The notes: a model not told the origin generated them from the letters alone. Positions 1 to 8,032 are shown, counted from the stretch's first letter. The stretch is 64,000 bases of DNA from Pseudonocardia phyllosphaerae (GCF_046546475.1 NZ_JBKGXS010000008.1:186001-250000); one strand, 5' to 3'. Numbers and translations: made by a program.

Positions 1-350
1 AGCACGAACCAGCTGCCACGCCGGTGGAACAGGTCGAGCCCCTTCTCCAGGTCACGACGACTGCACAGCAGGAACCAGCGGCGGCCGGCGAGCCGGTGCA
101 CGCGTTCGAACCCGAGCCAGGCGCCCAGGGCGTAGAGCAGCAGCGCCCCGGCCACGGCGCCGATCGTCGCCGCCGCCCACACCGCGACGACGTTCATCGC
201 GCCGGTCGCGGCGCGGAACCCGCCGAGCGGCAGGATCGCCTCCGACGGGATCGGCGGGACCACGTTCTCCAGGAAGATCAGGATCCCGATTCCGGCGGCG
301 CCGAGCCGGTCCACCGCGGCGAGGATCCACTGCATCAGTTCGGCCGTCAC
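1..350 (-). CDS. DedA family membrane protein (3' end outside window)
   Basis: Membrane protein of the DedA/SNARE-associated family, whose members move or recycle undecaprenyl phosphate and other lipids in the cytoplasmic membrane. The 116 visible residues begin at a GTG (VTAELMQWILAAV). They carry the family hallmark FLENVVPPIPSE followed by LPLGGF, then a hydrophobic Ala/Val-rich helix ending in LLLYALGAWLGFERV. The C-terminal part lies beyond the window edge. No strong Shine-Dalgarno is seen; a CACAGT hexamer 7 nt before the GTG may be a -10 for a leaderless message. The family call is good; the substrate is unknown. Confidence 0.85.
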   Translation of the reverse strand, partial: MTAELMQWILAAVDRLGAAGIGILIFLENVVPPIPSEAILPLGGFRAATGAMNVVAVWAAATIGAVAGALLLYALGAWLGFERVHRLAGRRWFLLCSRRDLEKGLDLFHRRGSWFV

Positions 351-429
351 GCACTCCACTGTGCCTGAACGGACGAACCGGACACATCCGGCGACCTCTC
401 AGATCACATCCGGGAACCCCGCACCGCGG

Positions 430-723
430 TCAGGGGAGCCGGAACTGGATCCGCTCGACCGACGCGCTGAGCGGCCCGAACACCTCGCGGCGGAGGCGGT
501 TGTGCTCCTCGTCGAGGTCGTAGGCCCGGTAGGCGTCCTCGTCGGCGAGGTCGACGGTGATCGACCAGCTCGCGTTGCCCTCACGCAGGCCCAGGTCGAC
601 CCCGGCCTTCACATCCAGCTCGACGCCGTCGATCCGCAGGTTCCGCAGCGCCTGCAGACCCTTCTCGATCTCCGACGGGTCCACGCCGTCCTTCAGCCGG
701 CCGACCACCACGTTGCGGATCAT
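430..723 (-). CDS. Dabb (stress-responsive A/B barrel) domain protein
   Basis: A 97-residue protein consisting of a single Dabb-type ferredoxin-like barrel. It begins MIRNVVVGRLKDGV, has the typical LRNLRIDGVELDVKAG middle, and ends with a strand containing ERIQFRL. Such proteins are small cytosolic dimers, often of unknown role, some found beside degradative enzymes. The ATG has a GGGAGG ribosome site about 7 nt upstream. It lies downstream of the fadA-fadB operon on the same strand but behind a strong terminator-like hairpin, so it is probably transcribed separately. The fold is recognised with good confidence; the biochemical function is unknown. Confidence 0.85.
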   Translation of the reverse strand: MIRNVVVGRLKDGVDPSEIEKGLQALRNLRIDGVELDVKAGVDLGLREGNASWSITVDLADEDAYRAYDLDEEHNRLRREVFGPLSASVERIQFRLP

Positions 724-772
724 CGCCCGCCTCCCGTCCTGTTCCCGATCTTGTCAGTTGCCCACGGTACGA

Positions 773-811
773 CGAGGCCCCGCCGGTGAGGGGGTGACCG
801 GCGGGGCCTCG
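773..811 (-). terminator. Strong hairpin terminator downstream of fadB
   Basis: Perfect 15-bp inverted repeat (left arm CGAGGCCCCGCCGGT) with a 9-nt loop, about 30 nt after the fadB stop codon. It lacks a clear U-tract, as is common in GC-rich actinobacteria. Confidence 0.75.
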
Positions 812-842
812 ATGCTGTCCCGGCGAGGGGACGGATGGGGGG

Positions 843-3020
843 TCAGGCGGCCGCGGTGGCCGTCTCACCCTTCGCGGCGCGCTCGCGCAGCGACTGCGGT
901 ACGTCGAACCGGTCGCCGTAGCGCTCCTTGAGCTCGTCGGCCCGCGCGACGAAACCGGCGGGGCCACCGGGGTAGCCCTCGATGTACTGCAGCACACCGC
1001 CGGTCCACGCGGGGTAGCCGATGCCGAAGATCGAGCCGATGTTGGCGTCGGCCACGGTCTCCAGCACGCCCTCGTCGACGCAGCGGACGGTCTCCAGCGC
1101 CTCGATGAACAGCATGCGCTCGGACAGCTCGTGCAGGTCGACGTCGTGGTTGGTGGCACCGAACTGCTCGCGCAGTCCCGGCCAGAGCCGGGTGCGCTTG
1201 CCGTCGTCGTACTCGTAGAACCCGGCGCCGGAGCTCTTCCCCTTGCGGTCGAACTCGTCGACCATGCGGTCGATGACCTCGTCCGACGGGTGCGGGGTCC
1301 AGGTGCCGCCCGCGGCCTCGATGCCCTTCTTCGTCTCCTCGCGGATCTTGCGCGGGAGCGTCAGGGTCAGCTCGTCCATCAGCTGCAGCACCGGGGCCGG
1401 GTAGCCGGCCTGCGACGACGCCTGCTCGATCGTCTGCGGGTCGATGCCCTCGGCGATCATCGCGACGCCCTCGTTGATGAAGGTGCCGATCACGCGGCTG
1501 GTGAAGAAGCCGCGGGAGTCGTTGACCACGATCGGGGTCTTCTTGATCCCCAGGGTGAGGTCGAACGCCTTGGCCAGTGCCTCGTCGTTCGTCCGCTCGC
1601 CCTTGATGATCTCGACCAGCGGCATCTTGTCGACCGGCGAGAAGAAGTGCAGGCCGATGAAGTCGTCCGGACGGTCGACGCCCTTGGCCAGCTCGGTGAT
1701 CGGCAGCGTCGAGGTGTTCGAGCAGAGCAGCGCGTCCGGGTTGATGTGCTTGGCGGCCTCCCGGAACACCTCCTGCTTGAGCTCGACGGACTCGAACACG
1801 GCCTCGATCACGACGTCGCAGCCGGCGAGGTCGGTGTAGTCGTCGGTCGCGGTGATCCGGCCGAGCAGGGCGTCGCCCTTCTCCTGGGTGGTCTTCCCGC
1901 GGGAGACACCCTTCTCGACCAGGTTCTGCGAGTAGGCCTTGCCCTTGTCGGCGGCCTCCTTCGAGACGTCCTTGAGCACGACCTCCCAGCCGGCGAGCGC
2001 GCAGACGTAGGCGATGCCCGCGCCCATCATCCCGGCGCCGAGCACCGCGACCTTGGTCGGCTGCCACTGCGCGGGGCCATCCGGGCGGGACTTGCCGCCG
2101 TTGATGGCGTTGAGGTCGAAGAAGAACGCCTTGGTCATGTTCTTCGAGACCTGGCCGCAGACCAGCTCGGCGAAGTACCGGCCCTCGATCTTCTGCGCGG
2201 TCTCGAAGTCGACCTGGCTGCCCTCGACGGCCGCGGCGAGGATGCTGCGCGGCGCCGGCATCGGCGCACCCTTGATCTGCTTGCGCAGGTTCGCCGGGAA
2301 CGCCGGGAGGATCGAGGCCAGCTTCGGCGTGGCCGGGGTGCCGCCGGGGATCTTGTACTTCGGCTCGTCCCACGGCTGCGTGGTGTGCTCCGGGTTGGCC
2401 TTCACCCAGTCCTTGGCCTTCTGCAGCACCTCCTCGGGGGTGGCCGCCAGCTCGTCGACCAGGCCCAGCTCGAGGGCCTTGGCCGGCTTGTGCCGCTGGC
2501 CCTGCGCGAGGACGTTCATGAAGCCGTTGGCGATGCCGAGCATCCGCGTGACCCGGGTGACGCCACCACCACCGGGCAGCAGGCCCAGGGTGACCTCGGG
2601 CAGGCCGTAGATGGCGCCCTTGGCGTCGAGCGCGACGCGGTGGTGCGCGGCCAGGGCGATCTCCAGGCCACCACCGAGGGCGGTGCCGGTCATCGCGGCG
2701 GCGACCGGGCGGCCGAAGGTCTCCAGCTTGCGCAGCTGGGCCTTCACCTCGGTCACGAGCTCGACGATCTTCCCGGCGTCGTCCGGCCCGGCCGACGAGA
2801 GCGCCTGCAGGTCGCCACCGGCGAAGAAGGTCTTCTTCGCCGAGGTGACGACGACGCCGACGATGTCGTCCTTGTGCTTCTCCAGATCGTCGACGACCTC
2901 CCGCATGGCCTCGCGGTAGCGGTCGTTCATGGTGTTGGCGCTGCGGCCCGGGTCGTCGAGGGTGACGACGGCGATGCCGTCGGCGTCCTTCTCCCAGCGG
3001 ACGGCCTTCTGCTCACTCAC
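843..3020 (-). CDS. fadB: Fatty-acid oxidation multifunctional enzyme, enoyl-CoA hydratase / 3-hydroxyacyl-CoA dehydrogenase
   Basis: Cytosolic 725-residue fusion catalysing the hydration and NAD-dependent dehydrogenation steps of beta-oxidation. The N-terminal crotonase domain (about residues 1-300) has the oxyanion region TGTALGGGLEIALAAH and the GLPEVTLGLLPGGGG segment. The dehydrogenase domain starts near residue 322 with the Rossmann motif VAVLGAGMMGAG and carries the catalytic histidine region IGLHFFSPVDKMPLVE. The C-terminal helical domain follows (GFFTSRV onward). The length fits actinobacterial FadB/FadJ. The start is GTG with AAGGA about 10 nt upstream. It lies 35 nt after the thiolase gene, so fadA-fadB form an operon and the proteins probably assemble into a trifunctional complex. 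Confidence 0.95.
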   Translation of the reverse strand: MSEQKAVRWEKDADGIAVVTLDDPGRSANTMNDRYREAMREVVDDLEKHKDDIVGVVVTSAKKTFFAGGDLQALSSAGPDDAGKIVELVTEVKAQLRKLETFGRPVAAAMTGTALGGGLEIALAAHHRVALDAKGAIYGLPEVTLGLLPGGGGVTRVTRMLGIANGFMNVLAQGQRHKPAKALELGLVDELAATPEEVLQKAKDWVKANPEHTTQPWDEPKYKIPGGTPATPKLASILPAFPANLRKQIKGAPMPAPRSILAAAVEGSQVDFETAQKIEGRYFAELVCGQVSKNMTKAFFFDLNAINGGKSRPDGPAQWQPTKVAVLGAGMMGAGIAYVCALAGWEVVLKDVSKEAADKGKAYSQNLVEKGVSRGKTTQEKGDALLGRITATDDYTDLAGCDVVIEAVFESVELKQEVFREAAKHINPDALLCSNTSTLPITELAKGVDRPDDFIGLHFFSPVDKMPLVEIIKGERTNDEALAKAFDLTLGIKKTPIVVNDSRGFFTSRVIGTFINEGVAMIAEGIDPQTIEQASSQAGYPAPVLQLMDELTLTLPRKIREETKKGIEAAGGTWTPHPSDEVIDRMVDEFDRKGKSSGAGFYEYDDGKRTRLWPGLREQFGATNHDVDLHELSERMLFIEALETVRCVDEGVLETVADANIGSIFGIGYPAWTGGVLQYIEGYPGGPAGFVARADELKERYGDRFDVPQSLRERAAKGETATAAA

Positions 3021-3055
3021 TGCTGTTCAGTCCTTCCGAAGATCCGCGGCCGCTG

Positions 3056-4276
3056 TCAGACGAGCTCGACGATGGTGGCGATGCCCATGCCGCCGCCGAC
3101 GCAGAGCGTGGCGAGGCCGCGCTTGAGCTCGCGGCGCTCCAGCTCGTCGACGAGCGTCCCGAGGATCATCGCGCCGGTCGCGCCGAGCGGGTGGCCCATC
3201 GCGATCGCGCCCCCGTTGACGTTGGTGATCTCGTGCGAGATCCCCATGTCCTTCATGAAGCGCAGGGCGACGGCGGCGAACGCCTCGTTGATCTCGAAGA
3301 GGTCGATGTCCTCGACGGTCAGGCCGGCCTTGTCCAGCGCCTTGCGCGCGGCCGGCGCCGGGCCGGTCAGCATGATCGTCGGGTCGGCGCCGGACAGCGC
3401 GGTGGCGACGACCTTGGCGCGCGGGGTGAGGCCGTTGGCCTTGCCCGCCGCCTCGGTGCCGATCAGGGTCAGCGCGGCGCCGTCGACGATGCCGGAGGAG
3501 TTGCCGGCGTGGTGGACGTGGTCGATCTTCTCGACCCAGTGGTACTGCTGCAGCGCGACGGCGTCGAAGCCGCCCTCCTGGCCCATCATCTCGAACGACG
3601 GCTTGAGCCCGCCGAGCGTCTCGACGGTCGCGCCGGCGCGGATGTGCTCGTCGCGGTCGAGGACGGTGAGCCCGTTGCGGTCCTTCACCGGGACGACGGA
3701 GTCGGCGAACCGGCCGTCGGCCCAGGCCTTGGCGGCGCGGGTCTGGGACTCGACGGCGAAGGCGTCGACGTCCTCGCGGGAGAAGCCCTCCAGCGTCGCG
3801 ATGAGGTCGGCGCCGATGCCCTGGGGCACGAAGCCGGTCTCGTAGGAGGTGTCGGGGTCCATCGCCCAGGCGCCGCCGTCGGAGCCCATCGGCACCCGGC
3901 TCATGGCCTCGACGCCGCCGGCGATCACCAGCTCCTCCATCCCGGAGCGGACCTTCTGCACGGCGGTGTTCACCGCCTCCAGGCCGGACGCGCAGAACCG
4001 GTTGAGCTGCACACCGGCGACGGTGTCGGGCAGCCCGGCCGCGATCGCGGCGGTCTTGGCGATGTCGCCGCCCTGGTCGCCGATCGGCGACACGACACCG
4101 AGGACGAGGTCGTCGATGGTGTTGGGGTCGAGCTCGGGGTGACGGGCACGCAGCTCGTCGATCAGTCCGACCACCAGGGAGATCGGCTTGACCTCGTGCA
4201 GCGAACCGGAGGCCTTGCCCCGGCCGCGCGGCGTGCGGATCGCGTCGTAGATGTAGGCCTCGGGGATCTCGCTCAT
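3056..4276 (-). CDS. fadA: Acetyl-CoA acyltransferase (thiolase)
   Basis: Thiolase of 406 residues that cleaves 3-ketoacyl-CoA with CoA, the last step of beta-oxidation. Diagnostic motifs are present: the nucleophilic cysteine in LNRFCASGLEAVN (near residue 90), the histidine in NVNGGAIAMGHPLGATG, and the second cysteine in CVGGGMGIATIVE near the C terminus. The ATG is preceded by GAGAGG. It is the first gene of the fadA-fadB operon and is transcribed divergently from a MerR regulator. The shared upstream region is full of TGTCACA-type repeats, so regulation by that MerR protein, or by another repressor bound there, is likely but not shown. Confidence 0.95.
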   Translation of the reverse strand: MSEIPEAYIYDAIRTPRGRGKASGSLHEVKPISLVVGLIDELRARHPELDPNTIDDLVLGVVSPIGDQGGDIAKTAAIAAGLPDTVAGVQLNRFCASGLEAVNTAVQKVRSGMEELVIAGGVEAMSRVPMGSDGGAWAMDPDTSYETGFVPQGIGADLIATLEGFSREDVDAFAVESQTRAAKAWADGRFADSVVPVKDRNGLTVLDRDEHIRAGATVETLGGLKPSFEMMGQEGGFDAVALQQYHWVEKIDHVHHAGNSSGIVDGAALTLIGTEAAGKANGLTPRAKVVATALSGADPTIMLTGPAPAARKALDKAGLTVEDIDLFEINEAFAAVALRFMKDMGISHEITNVNGGAIAMGHPLGATGAMILGTLVDELERRELKRGLATLCVGGGMGIATIVELV

Positions 4277-4343
4277 CCGAACCTCTCGTCGGTGGTCGCC
4301 AAGGAGCGCGCCGCAGGCAGCACTGCCCCTACTTGCTGGTAAC

Positions 4344-4372
4344 CCCTTGTTACAGCAGCGCTGTCACAAGGG
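4344..4372. promoter_or_regulatory. Long inverted repeat (operator candidate) upstream of fadA
   Basis: Arms of 13 bp (CCCTTGTTACAGC and GCTGTCACAAGGG) separated by 3 bp, matching at 12 of 13 positions. It lies 68-96 bp upstream of the fadA start in the divergent region shared with the MerR gene, and is a good candidate operator. Confidence 0.6.
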
Positions 4373-4390
4373 TCAACAGTCTCGCCCGAG

Positions 4391-4429
4391 TATGTGACAC
4401 CTTCGATGTCACATCAAGACTGTCACATA
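4391..4429. promoter_or_regulatory. TGTCACAT repeat cluster before the MerR gene
   Basis: Three copies of the TGTCACAT element: inverted at 4392-4399, direct at 4407-4414 and direct at 4421-4428. The outer pair extends to a 9-bp inverted repeat (TATGTGACA ... TGTCACATA). They sit 28-66 bp before the MerR start codon and probably bind a repressor or activator dimer. Confidence 0.55.
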
Positions 4430-4456
4430 GCCCTTTCGGGCCGTACCCTCCTCGCC

Positions 4457-5212
4457 ATGTCCGCCGCACCCGTCGAGTCCGAGGACCTGCTGACCGTCGA
4501 CCAGCTCGCCGAGCGGACCGGCGTCTCGGTGCGGACCATCCGGTTCTACTCCGGCAAGGGCCTGCTGCCCGCGCCGCTCATGCGCGGCCGGACCGGGCTC
4601 TACGACTCCGGGCACCGCGCCCGGCTCGACCTGATCAGCGAGCTGACCGGACTCGGTTTCACCCTGGCCGCGATCGAGAAGCAGCTCGCCCGTGTCCCGC
4701 TCGACGCCGGCCCGGAGGAGCTCGCGCTGCAGCGCGCCCTGCTCGCGCCCTGGGTCCCCGAGCGCGACGAGCTCATCGGCACCGACGAGCTGGCGGCCCG
4801 CGCCGGGCGCCCGCTCGACGACGGCGACCTCGCCACCCTGGAGAGCCTCGGCGCGATCAGCCGCCGGGGCGACGAGATCTGCGTGCACGGCGAGATCTCA
4901 CTGGCCACCGCCCTGGACGCGCTGGCCTCGGGCCTGGACCCGGAGCTGTGGCAGCGGGCCCAGGGGATGATCGAGCGACACACCGCCGCGCTCGCCGAGG
5001 ACCTCATGGGCCTGTTCCAGGAGGAGGTGCTCCAGCCCTACCGCGACCGCGGACGCCCCGCCGACGAGCGCGGCCGGCTCGCCGCGGCGCTGTCCCGGCT
5101 CAAGCCGATCACCGTGCAGGGTGTCGTCGCGACGTTCGGACGGGCGGTGAACCGGACGATCCGAGAGCGCGTCGAGGGGCCGACACGGGAGCGAGGAACT
5201 CCGACGCAGTAG
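4457..5212 (+). CDS. MerR family transcriptional regulator
   Basis: DNA-binding regulator of 251 residues. The N-terminal winged helix reads LLTVDQLAERTGVSVRTIRF and continues YSGKGLLPAP, the typical MerR start. The long C-terminal part (about residues 90-240) is helical with no cysteine metal-site pattern, so the inducer is probably organic. An in-frame ATG exists at 4394, but it lies inside the TGTCACAT repeats. The ATG at 4457 fits the family N terminus and has a TACCCT -10 hexamer ending 7 nt before it, as in a leaderless message. Divergence from fadA suggests control of fatty-acid oxidation (inference). Confidence 0.88.
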   Translation: MSAAPVESEDLLTVDQLAERTGVSVRTIRFYSGKGLLPAPLMRGRTGLYDSGHRARLDLISELTGLGFTLAAIEKQLARVPLDAGPEELALQRALLAPWVPERDELIGTDELAARAGRPLDDGDLATLESLGAISRRGDEICVHGEISLATALDALASGLDPELWQRAQGMIERHTAALAEDLMGLFQEEVLQPYRDRGRPADERGRLAAALSRLKPITVQGVVATFGRAVNRTIRERVEGPTRERGTPTQ

Positions 5213-5218
5213 CTCCAC

Positions 5219-6178
5219 TCACGCGACCAGCCGAGGTCGCCCGGACGCCGTGTCGCGGATACGGCGTGCCGCCCGGGTGAGCATCGCCCGCACGACCCAC
5301 GGGTGGATGTGACGCACGACCGACCAGTAGAGACGCCCCCGCGCTCCGTGCAGCTGCACCGTCGTCGCCAGCACCACCCGGCCGGGCTCGACCCGCACCA
5401 CACACCGGAAGTCCAGATGCCCGGCGTCGGCGCCGAGCAGCACCTCGCAGTCGTCGTGGTCACGGATCTCGAACTCGTCGCCCCGGGACCGCTCGATCCC
5501 GACCAGGCCGACGAGCGCGTCGCGCAGTCCCAGCAGTACCGTCACCAACGGCGGCGGCTCCCGGAAGATCACGTCCGCCCATCGCCGCGGGTCGTCCGGC
5601 ATCCCGGCCGGCACGGCGACGGCGACCGCGTCCGCGGCATCCGCATCGTCGGGGTCGAGCAGGCCGTCGTGCGGCAGCGGAACCGCCTGGACCCGGGGCG
5701 CATCCCGCCGACGGAGCAGCCGAACCCACCACGACCATCGGACCGGCCGGACGGGGCCGGCCCCGACGCGGGCCTCCGCACGGTCGAACAGGTCCTCGAC
5801 CACCGCGTCGTGCAGCCATCGGACTGCTACCGGCCAGCCGAGGAGCATGGCACCGCTCACGTGCCCGTCGACCACGTGCCGCAATCGGGAGGCCCGCGGG
5901 CCGAGCGGTTCGACGGTGAACGTGTGAGTGCCGCGCAGGCCGAGCCCCGGGTCGAGCGTGCACTCGAGGCGCCTGCCGGGGTCGTAGCCGGTGACGCGAT
6001 AGCGGATGGCCCCGTGACCACCGGCCGATCCGTTCCGCAGCGGCCGATCCAGCTCCATGGGCGCCCACTGCGGCACGGGCCACAACTCGTCGTCCGGACC
6101 ACCGAGACGGTCCAGGAGGACTCCGAGCTCCGCCGCCGATGCCGCGACCTCTCGGACGTGCACGTTCCGCACCTTCAT
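5219..6178 (-). CDS. SRPBCC-like plus DUF2867 two-domain protein
   Basis: A 319-residue protein with two parts. The N-terminal half resembles a polyketide-cyclase/START-like SRPBCC fold (ELWPVPQWAPMELDRPL, then IRYRVTGYDPGRRLECTLD). The C-terminal half matches the DUF2867 pattern (WADVIFREPPPLV, LGLRDALVGLVGIE, ARGRLYWSVVRHIHPWVVRAML). An upstream in-frame GTG at 6229 would overlap the divergent promoter. The ATG at 6178 has GGAGGG 4 nt upstream and is preferred. It is divergent from a TetR regulator 49 bp away that probably controls it. The molecular function is unknown. Confidence 0.75.
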   Translation of the reverse strand: MKVRNVHVREVAASAAELGVLLDRLGGPDDELWPVPQWAPMELDRPLRNGSAGGHGAIRYRVTGYDPGRRLECTLDPGLGLRGTHTFTVEPLGPRASRLRHVVDGHVSGAMLLGWPVAVRWLHDAVVEDLFDRAEARVGAGPVRPVRWSWWVRLLRRRDAPRVQAVPLPHDGLLDPDDADAADAVAVAVPAGMPDDPRRWADVIFREPPPLVTVLLGLRDALVGLVGIERSRGDEFEIRDHDDCEVLLGADAGHLDFRCVVRVEPGRVVLATTVQLHGARGRLYWSVVRHIHPWVVRAMLTRAARRIRDTASGRPRLVA

Positions 6179-6206
6179 CGGACCCTCCGTACGCCACCGT
6201 ATGGTG

Positions 6207-6226
6207 TCCGTACGGTAGCGTACGGA
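6207..6226. promoter_or_regulatory. TetR operator candidate with embedded -10
   Basis: Perfect 8-bp inverted repeat TCCGTACG N4 CGTACGGA directly before the TetR start. The left half TCCGTACG is repeated at 6186-6193. The hexamer TAGCGT at 6216-6221 ends 6 nt before the ATG, so a bound repressor would cover the leaderless promoter (autoregulation inferred). Confidence 0.6.
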
Positions 6227-6227
6227 C

Positions 6228-6830
6228 ATGCCCGAGAGGAAGCAGCTGAGCCGGGAGGACTGGGCTGCGGCCGCGCTGGACGCACTCGCCGCCGACGGCC
6301 TGCGCGGCGTGGCGGTCGAGCCCCTCGCCGTACACCTCGGGGCGACGAAGGGCAGCTTCTACTGGCACTTCCGCAACCGCGATGCACTGATCGAGGCCGC
6401 CCTGGACCTGTGGGAGCGCCGCAACACCGCAGACGTGATCGCGGCGACAGCCGACAACCCGGACCCCCGCTCCGCACTGCGCACGCTGCTGAGCACCACT
6501 CTCGGTTCGGTCACCACGGACGCCCCCGCTCCGTCGAGGACCGGGCACGCGGTCGAGGTCGCGCTGCAGGCCGACGCGCGCAACCCGCTCGTCGCAGCCG
6601 CCCTGGACCGGGTGGCCCGGCAGCGGCTGGACCACCTGACAGAGCTCTTTGTCCGGCTCGGCGTACCGACCGGCGGGGCGCGGCAACGCGCGGCGCTCGG
6701 CCTCACCGCGTACCTCGGCCAGGTCCAGCTCGCCCGCGCAGCACCGGATCTCCTGCCTCGCGGCCCAGCACTCGACGCCTACCTCGACTACCTACTCGAC
6801 ACGCTGACCGGCGATTCGCGCACCGGGTGA
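6228..6830 (+). CDS. TetR/AcrR family transcriptional regulator
   Basis: A 200-residue repressor-type regulator. The N-terminal TetR helix-turn-helix is clear: WAAAALDALAADGLRGVAVE, then LAVHLGATKGSFYWHFRNRD (about residues 9-50), followed by a helical ligand-binding domain. The ATG lies 6 nt after a TAGCGT -10 hexamer and inside a palindromic region, so the gene is probably leaderless and self-regulated. It is divergent from the SRPBCC/DUF2867 gene, its likely target. The ligand is unknown. Confidence 0.9.
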   Translation: MPERKQLSREDWAAAALDALAADGLRGVAVEPLAVHLGATKGSFYWHFRNRDALIEAALDLWERRNTADVIAATADNPDPRSALRTLLSTTLGSVTTDAPAPSRTGHAVEVALQADARNPLVAAALDRVARQRLDHLTELFVRLGVPTGGARQRAALGLTAYLGQVQLARAAPDLLPRGPALDAYLDYLLDTLTGDSRTG

Positions 6831-6859
6831 CCGTCGCCGATCACGCCTAGACTCCTGCC

Positions 6860-7279
6860 ATGACGACGTTCGAGTACCCGGTCCGGGTGCGCTACCACGA
6901 GGTGGACGCCCAGGGCGTGGTCTTCAACGCGTGGTACCTCGCCTGGTTCGACGAGGCGATGACCGAGTTCCTCGAGTTCCGCGGCCTGACCTACCGCGCC
7001 ATGCTCGACGCCGGCTACGACGTCCAGCTCGTGCACACCGAGGTCGACTGGAGCGCCGGTGTCGGGTGGGGCGAGGACGTCGCCGTCGCCGTCTCCACCG
7101 CGCGGCTCGGCACCACGAGCTTCGAGCTGGACTTCCAGGTCCGCCAGGAGAACGGGACGGTGACCTGCTCGGCGCGCACGACCTACGTCGTCATCGCCGT
7201 CGACGGGTCGGGCAAGCAGGAGATCCCGCCGCTGATCCGCAACACGCTCGGGGCCCCACAGCCGCTGCGAGCGAACTGA
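6860..7279 (+). CDS. Acyl-CoA thioesterase (4HBT / YbgC-like hotdog fold)
   Basis: A 139-residue single hotdog-domain protein. The N terminus carries the 4-hydroxybenzoyl-CoA thioesterase signature VRYHEVDAQGVVFNAWYLAWFDEAM split over two segments (Asp in EVDAQG, then NAWYLAWFDEA). Such enzymes hydrolyse short or medium acyl-CoA in the cytosol. The ATG follows a TAGACT -10 hexamer by exactly 6 nt, supporting a leaderless start and its own promoter, although TetR lies only 29 bp upstream. The family is certain; the substrate is not. Confidence 0.88.
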   Translation: MTTFEYPVRVRYHEVDAQGVVFNAWYLAWFDEAMTEFLEFRGLTYRAMLDAGYDVQLVHTEVDWSAGVGWGEDVAVAVSTARLGTTSFELDFQVRQENGTVTCSARTTYVVIAVDGSGKQEIPPLIRNTLGAPQPLRAN

Positions 7280-7286
7280 CCGACAT

Positions 7287-7305
7287 GTAGCACATTATGT
7301 GCTAC
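7287..7305. promoter_or_regulatory. Perfect palindrome operator of the toxin-antitoxin pair
   Basis: GTAGCACATTATGTGCTAC, two 8-bp arms around TTA. It overlaps the TACCTT -10 hexamer (7303-7308), placed 6 nt before the antitoxin GTG start. This is the arrangement expected for autorepression by a Phd/YefM antitoxin complex. Confidence 0.7.
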
Positions 7306-7314
7306 CTTCCGTTC

Positions 7315-7611
7315 GTGGAGTCGGCCGAGCACGAGCGCATCGGAATCCGGGAGCTGCGCCAGAACGCGTCCCGGTACGTCGCCGCGGCCAAGGCCGGACG
7401 GCGGGTGCCGGTCACCGAACACGGCAAGCTCGTGGCCTACCTGGTTCCCGCCGACGAACCGACGTCGATCCTCGACCGGCTGGAGGCGGCCGGGCAGCTC
7501 CGCCGCGGCGCAGGCACCCTGGACGAGCTCCCGGCACCACCACCCGTTCCGGAGGGCTCCCCCAGTCCGTCCGAGGTCCTGCGCGCGATGCGGGACGAGG
7601 AACGCTGGTGA
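7315..7611 (+). CDS. Phd/YefM-type antitoxin
   Basis: A 98-residue antitoxin with the Phd/YefM DNA-binding N terminus IGIRELRQNASRYVAAAKAG followed by RRVPVTEHGKLVAYLVP, and an acidic, proline-rich C-terminal tail that would wrap the toxin. An in-frame ATG at 7297 lies in the middle of the operator palindrome. The GTG at 7315 sits 6 nt after a -10 hexamer and is the better start for a leaderless message. Its TGA overlaps the toxin GTG (GTGA), so the two are translationally coupled. Confidence in the pair is high. Confidence 0.85.
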   Translation: MESAEHERIGIRELRQNASRYVAAAKAGRRVPVTEHGKLVAYLVPADEPTSILDRLEAAGQLRRGAGTLDELPAPPPVPEGSPSPSEVLRAMRDEERW

Positions 7612-7997
7612 TCTACGTCGACACGTCGGCGTTCCTCAAGACCGCGTGGGCCGAGAACGGTTCCGCGGAACTGCGCGAGTACGCCGGGCACCGGGAGGAC
7701 CTGGTCGCCAGCCGGCTGCTGGAGCTCGAGGCACGACGCGGCGCCCTCCGGGTCGACCCCTCGGCCGTTCCGCGGATCGACCTGCTCCTCGCCCGGTACA
7801 CCCTGATCGGCGTGAGCGACGCGGTCGTCGAGACGGCGAGCCGCCTCCCGAGCCCGTACCTGCGATCGCTCGACGCCGTCCACCTCGCGACCGCGCTCCT
7901 GCTGGGCGACGAGCTCGACGCACTGCTCACCTACGACGACCGGCTCGCCGACGCCGCACGCTCCCACGGCATCACTGTCGTCTCCCCCGGTGCGTGA
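7608..7997 (+). CDS. vapC: PIN-domain ribonuclease toxin (VapC-like)
   Basis: A 129-residue PIN domain, predicted to be a Mg-dependent endoribonuclease held inactive by the preceding antitoxin. The acidic residues of the active site can be placed: Asp5 in VIYVDTSAFLK, Glu41 in the SRLLELEARR helix, Asp89 in SLDAVHLATA, and Asp110/111 in LLTYDDRLADAA. The GTG start overlaps the antitoxin stop codon. The length matches VapC toxins and no key residue is missing, so it is probably active. The RNA target cannot be read from the sequence. Confidence 0.88.
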   Translation: MIYVDTSAFLKTAWAENGSAELREYAGHREDLVASRLLELEARRGALRVDPSAVPRIDLLLARYTLIGVSDAVVETASRLPSPYLRSLDAVHLATALLLGDELDALLTYDDRLADAARSHGITVVSPGA

Positions 7998-8032
7998 GCG
8001 CCCCGCCTCCGCGCGGGCACCCCGGACCCCCG

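Noticed and set aside
1131..3845. A 904-codon open frame on the plus strand opposite fadA-fadB.
   Set aside because: It is antisense to two clear enzymes, has repetitive Arg/Gly/Val/Leu/Asp composition typical of GC-rich shadow frames and no recognisable domain.
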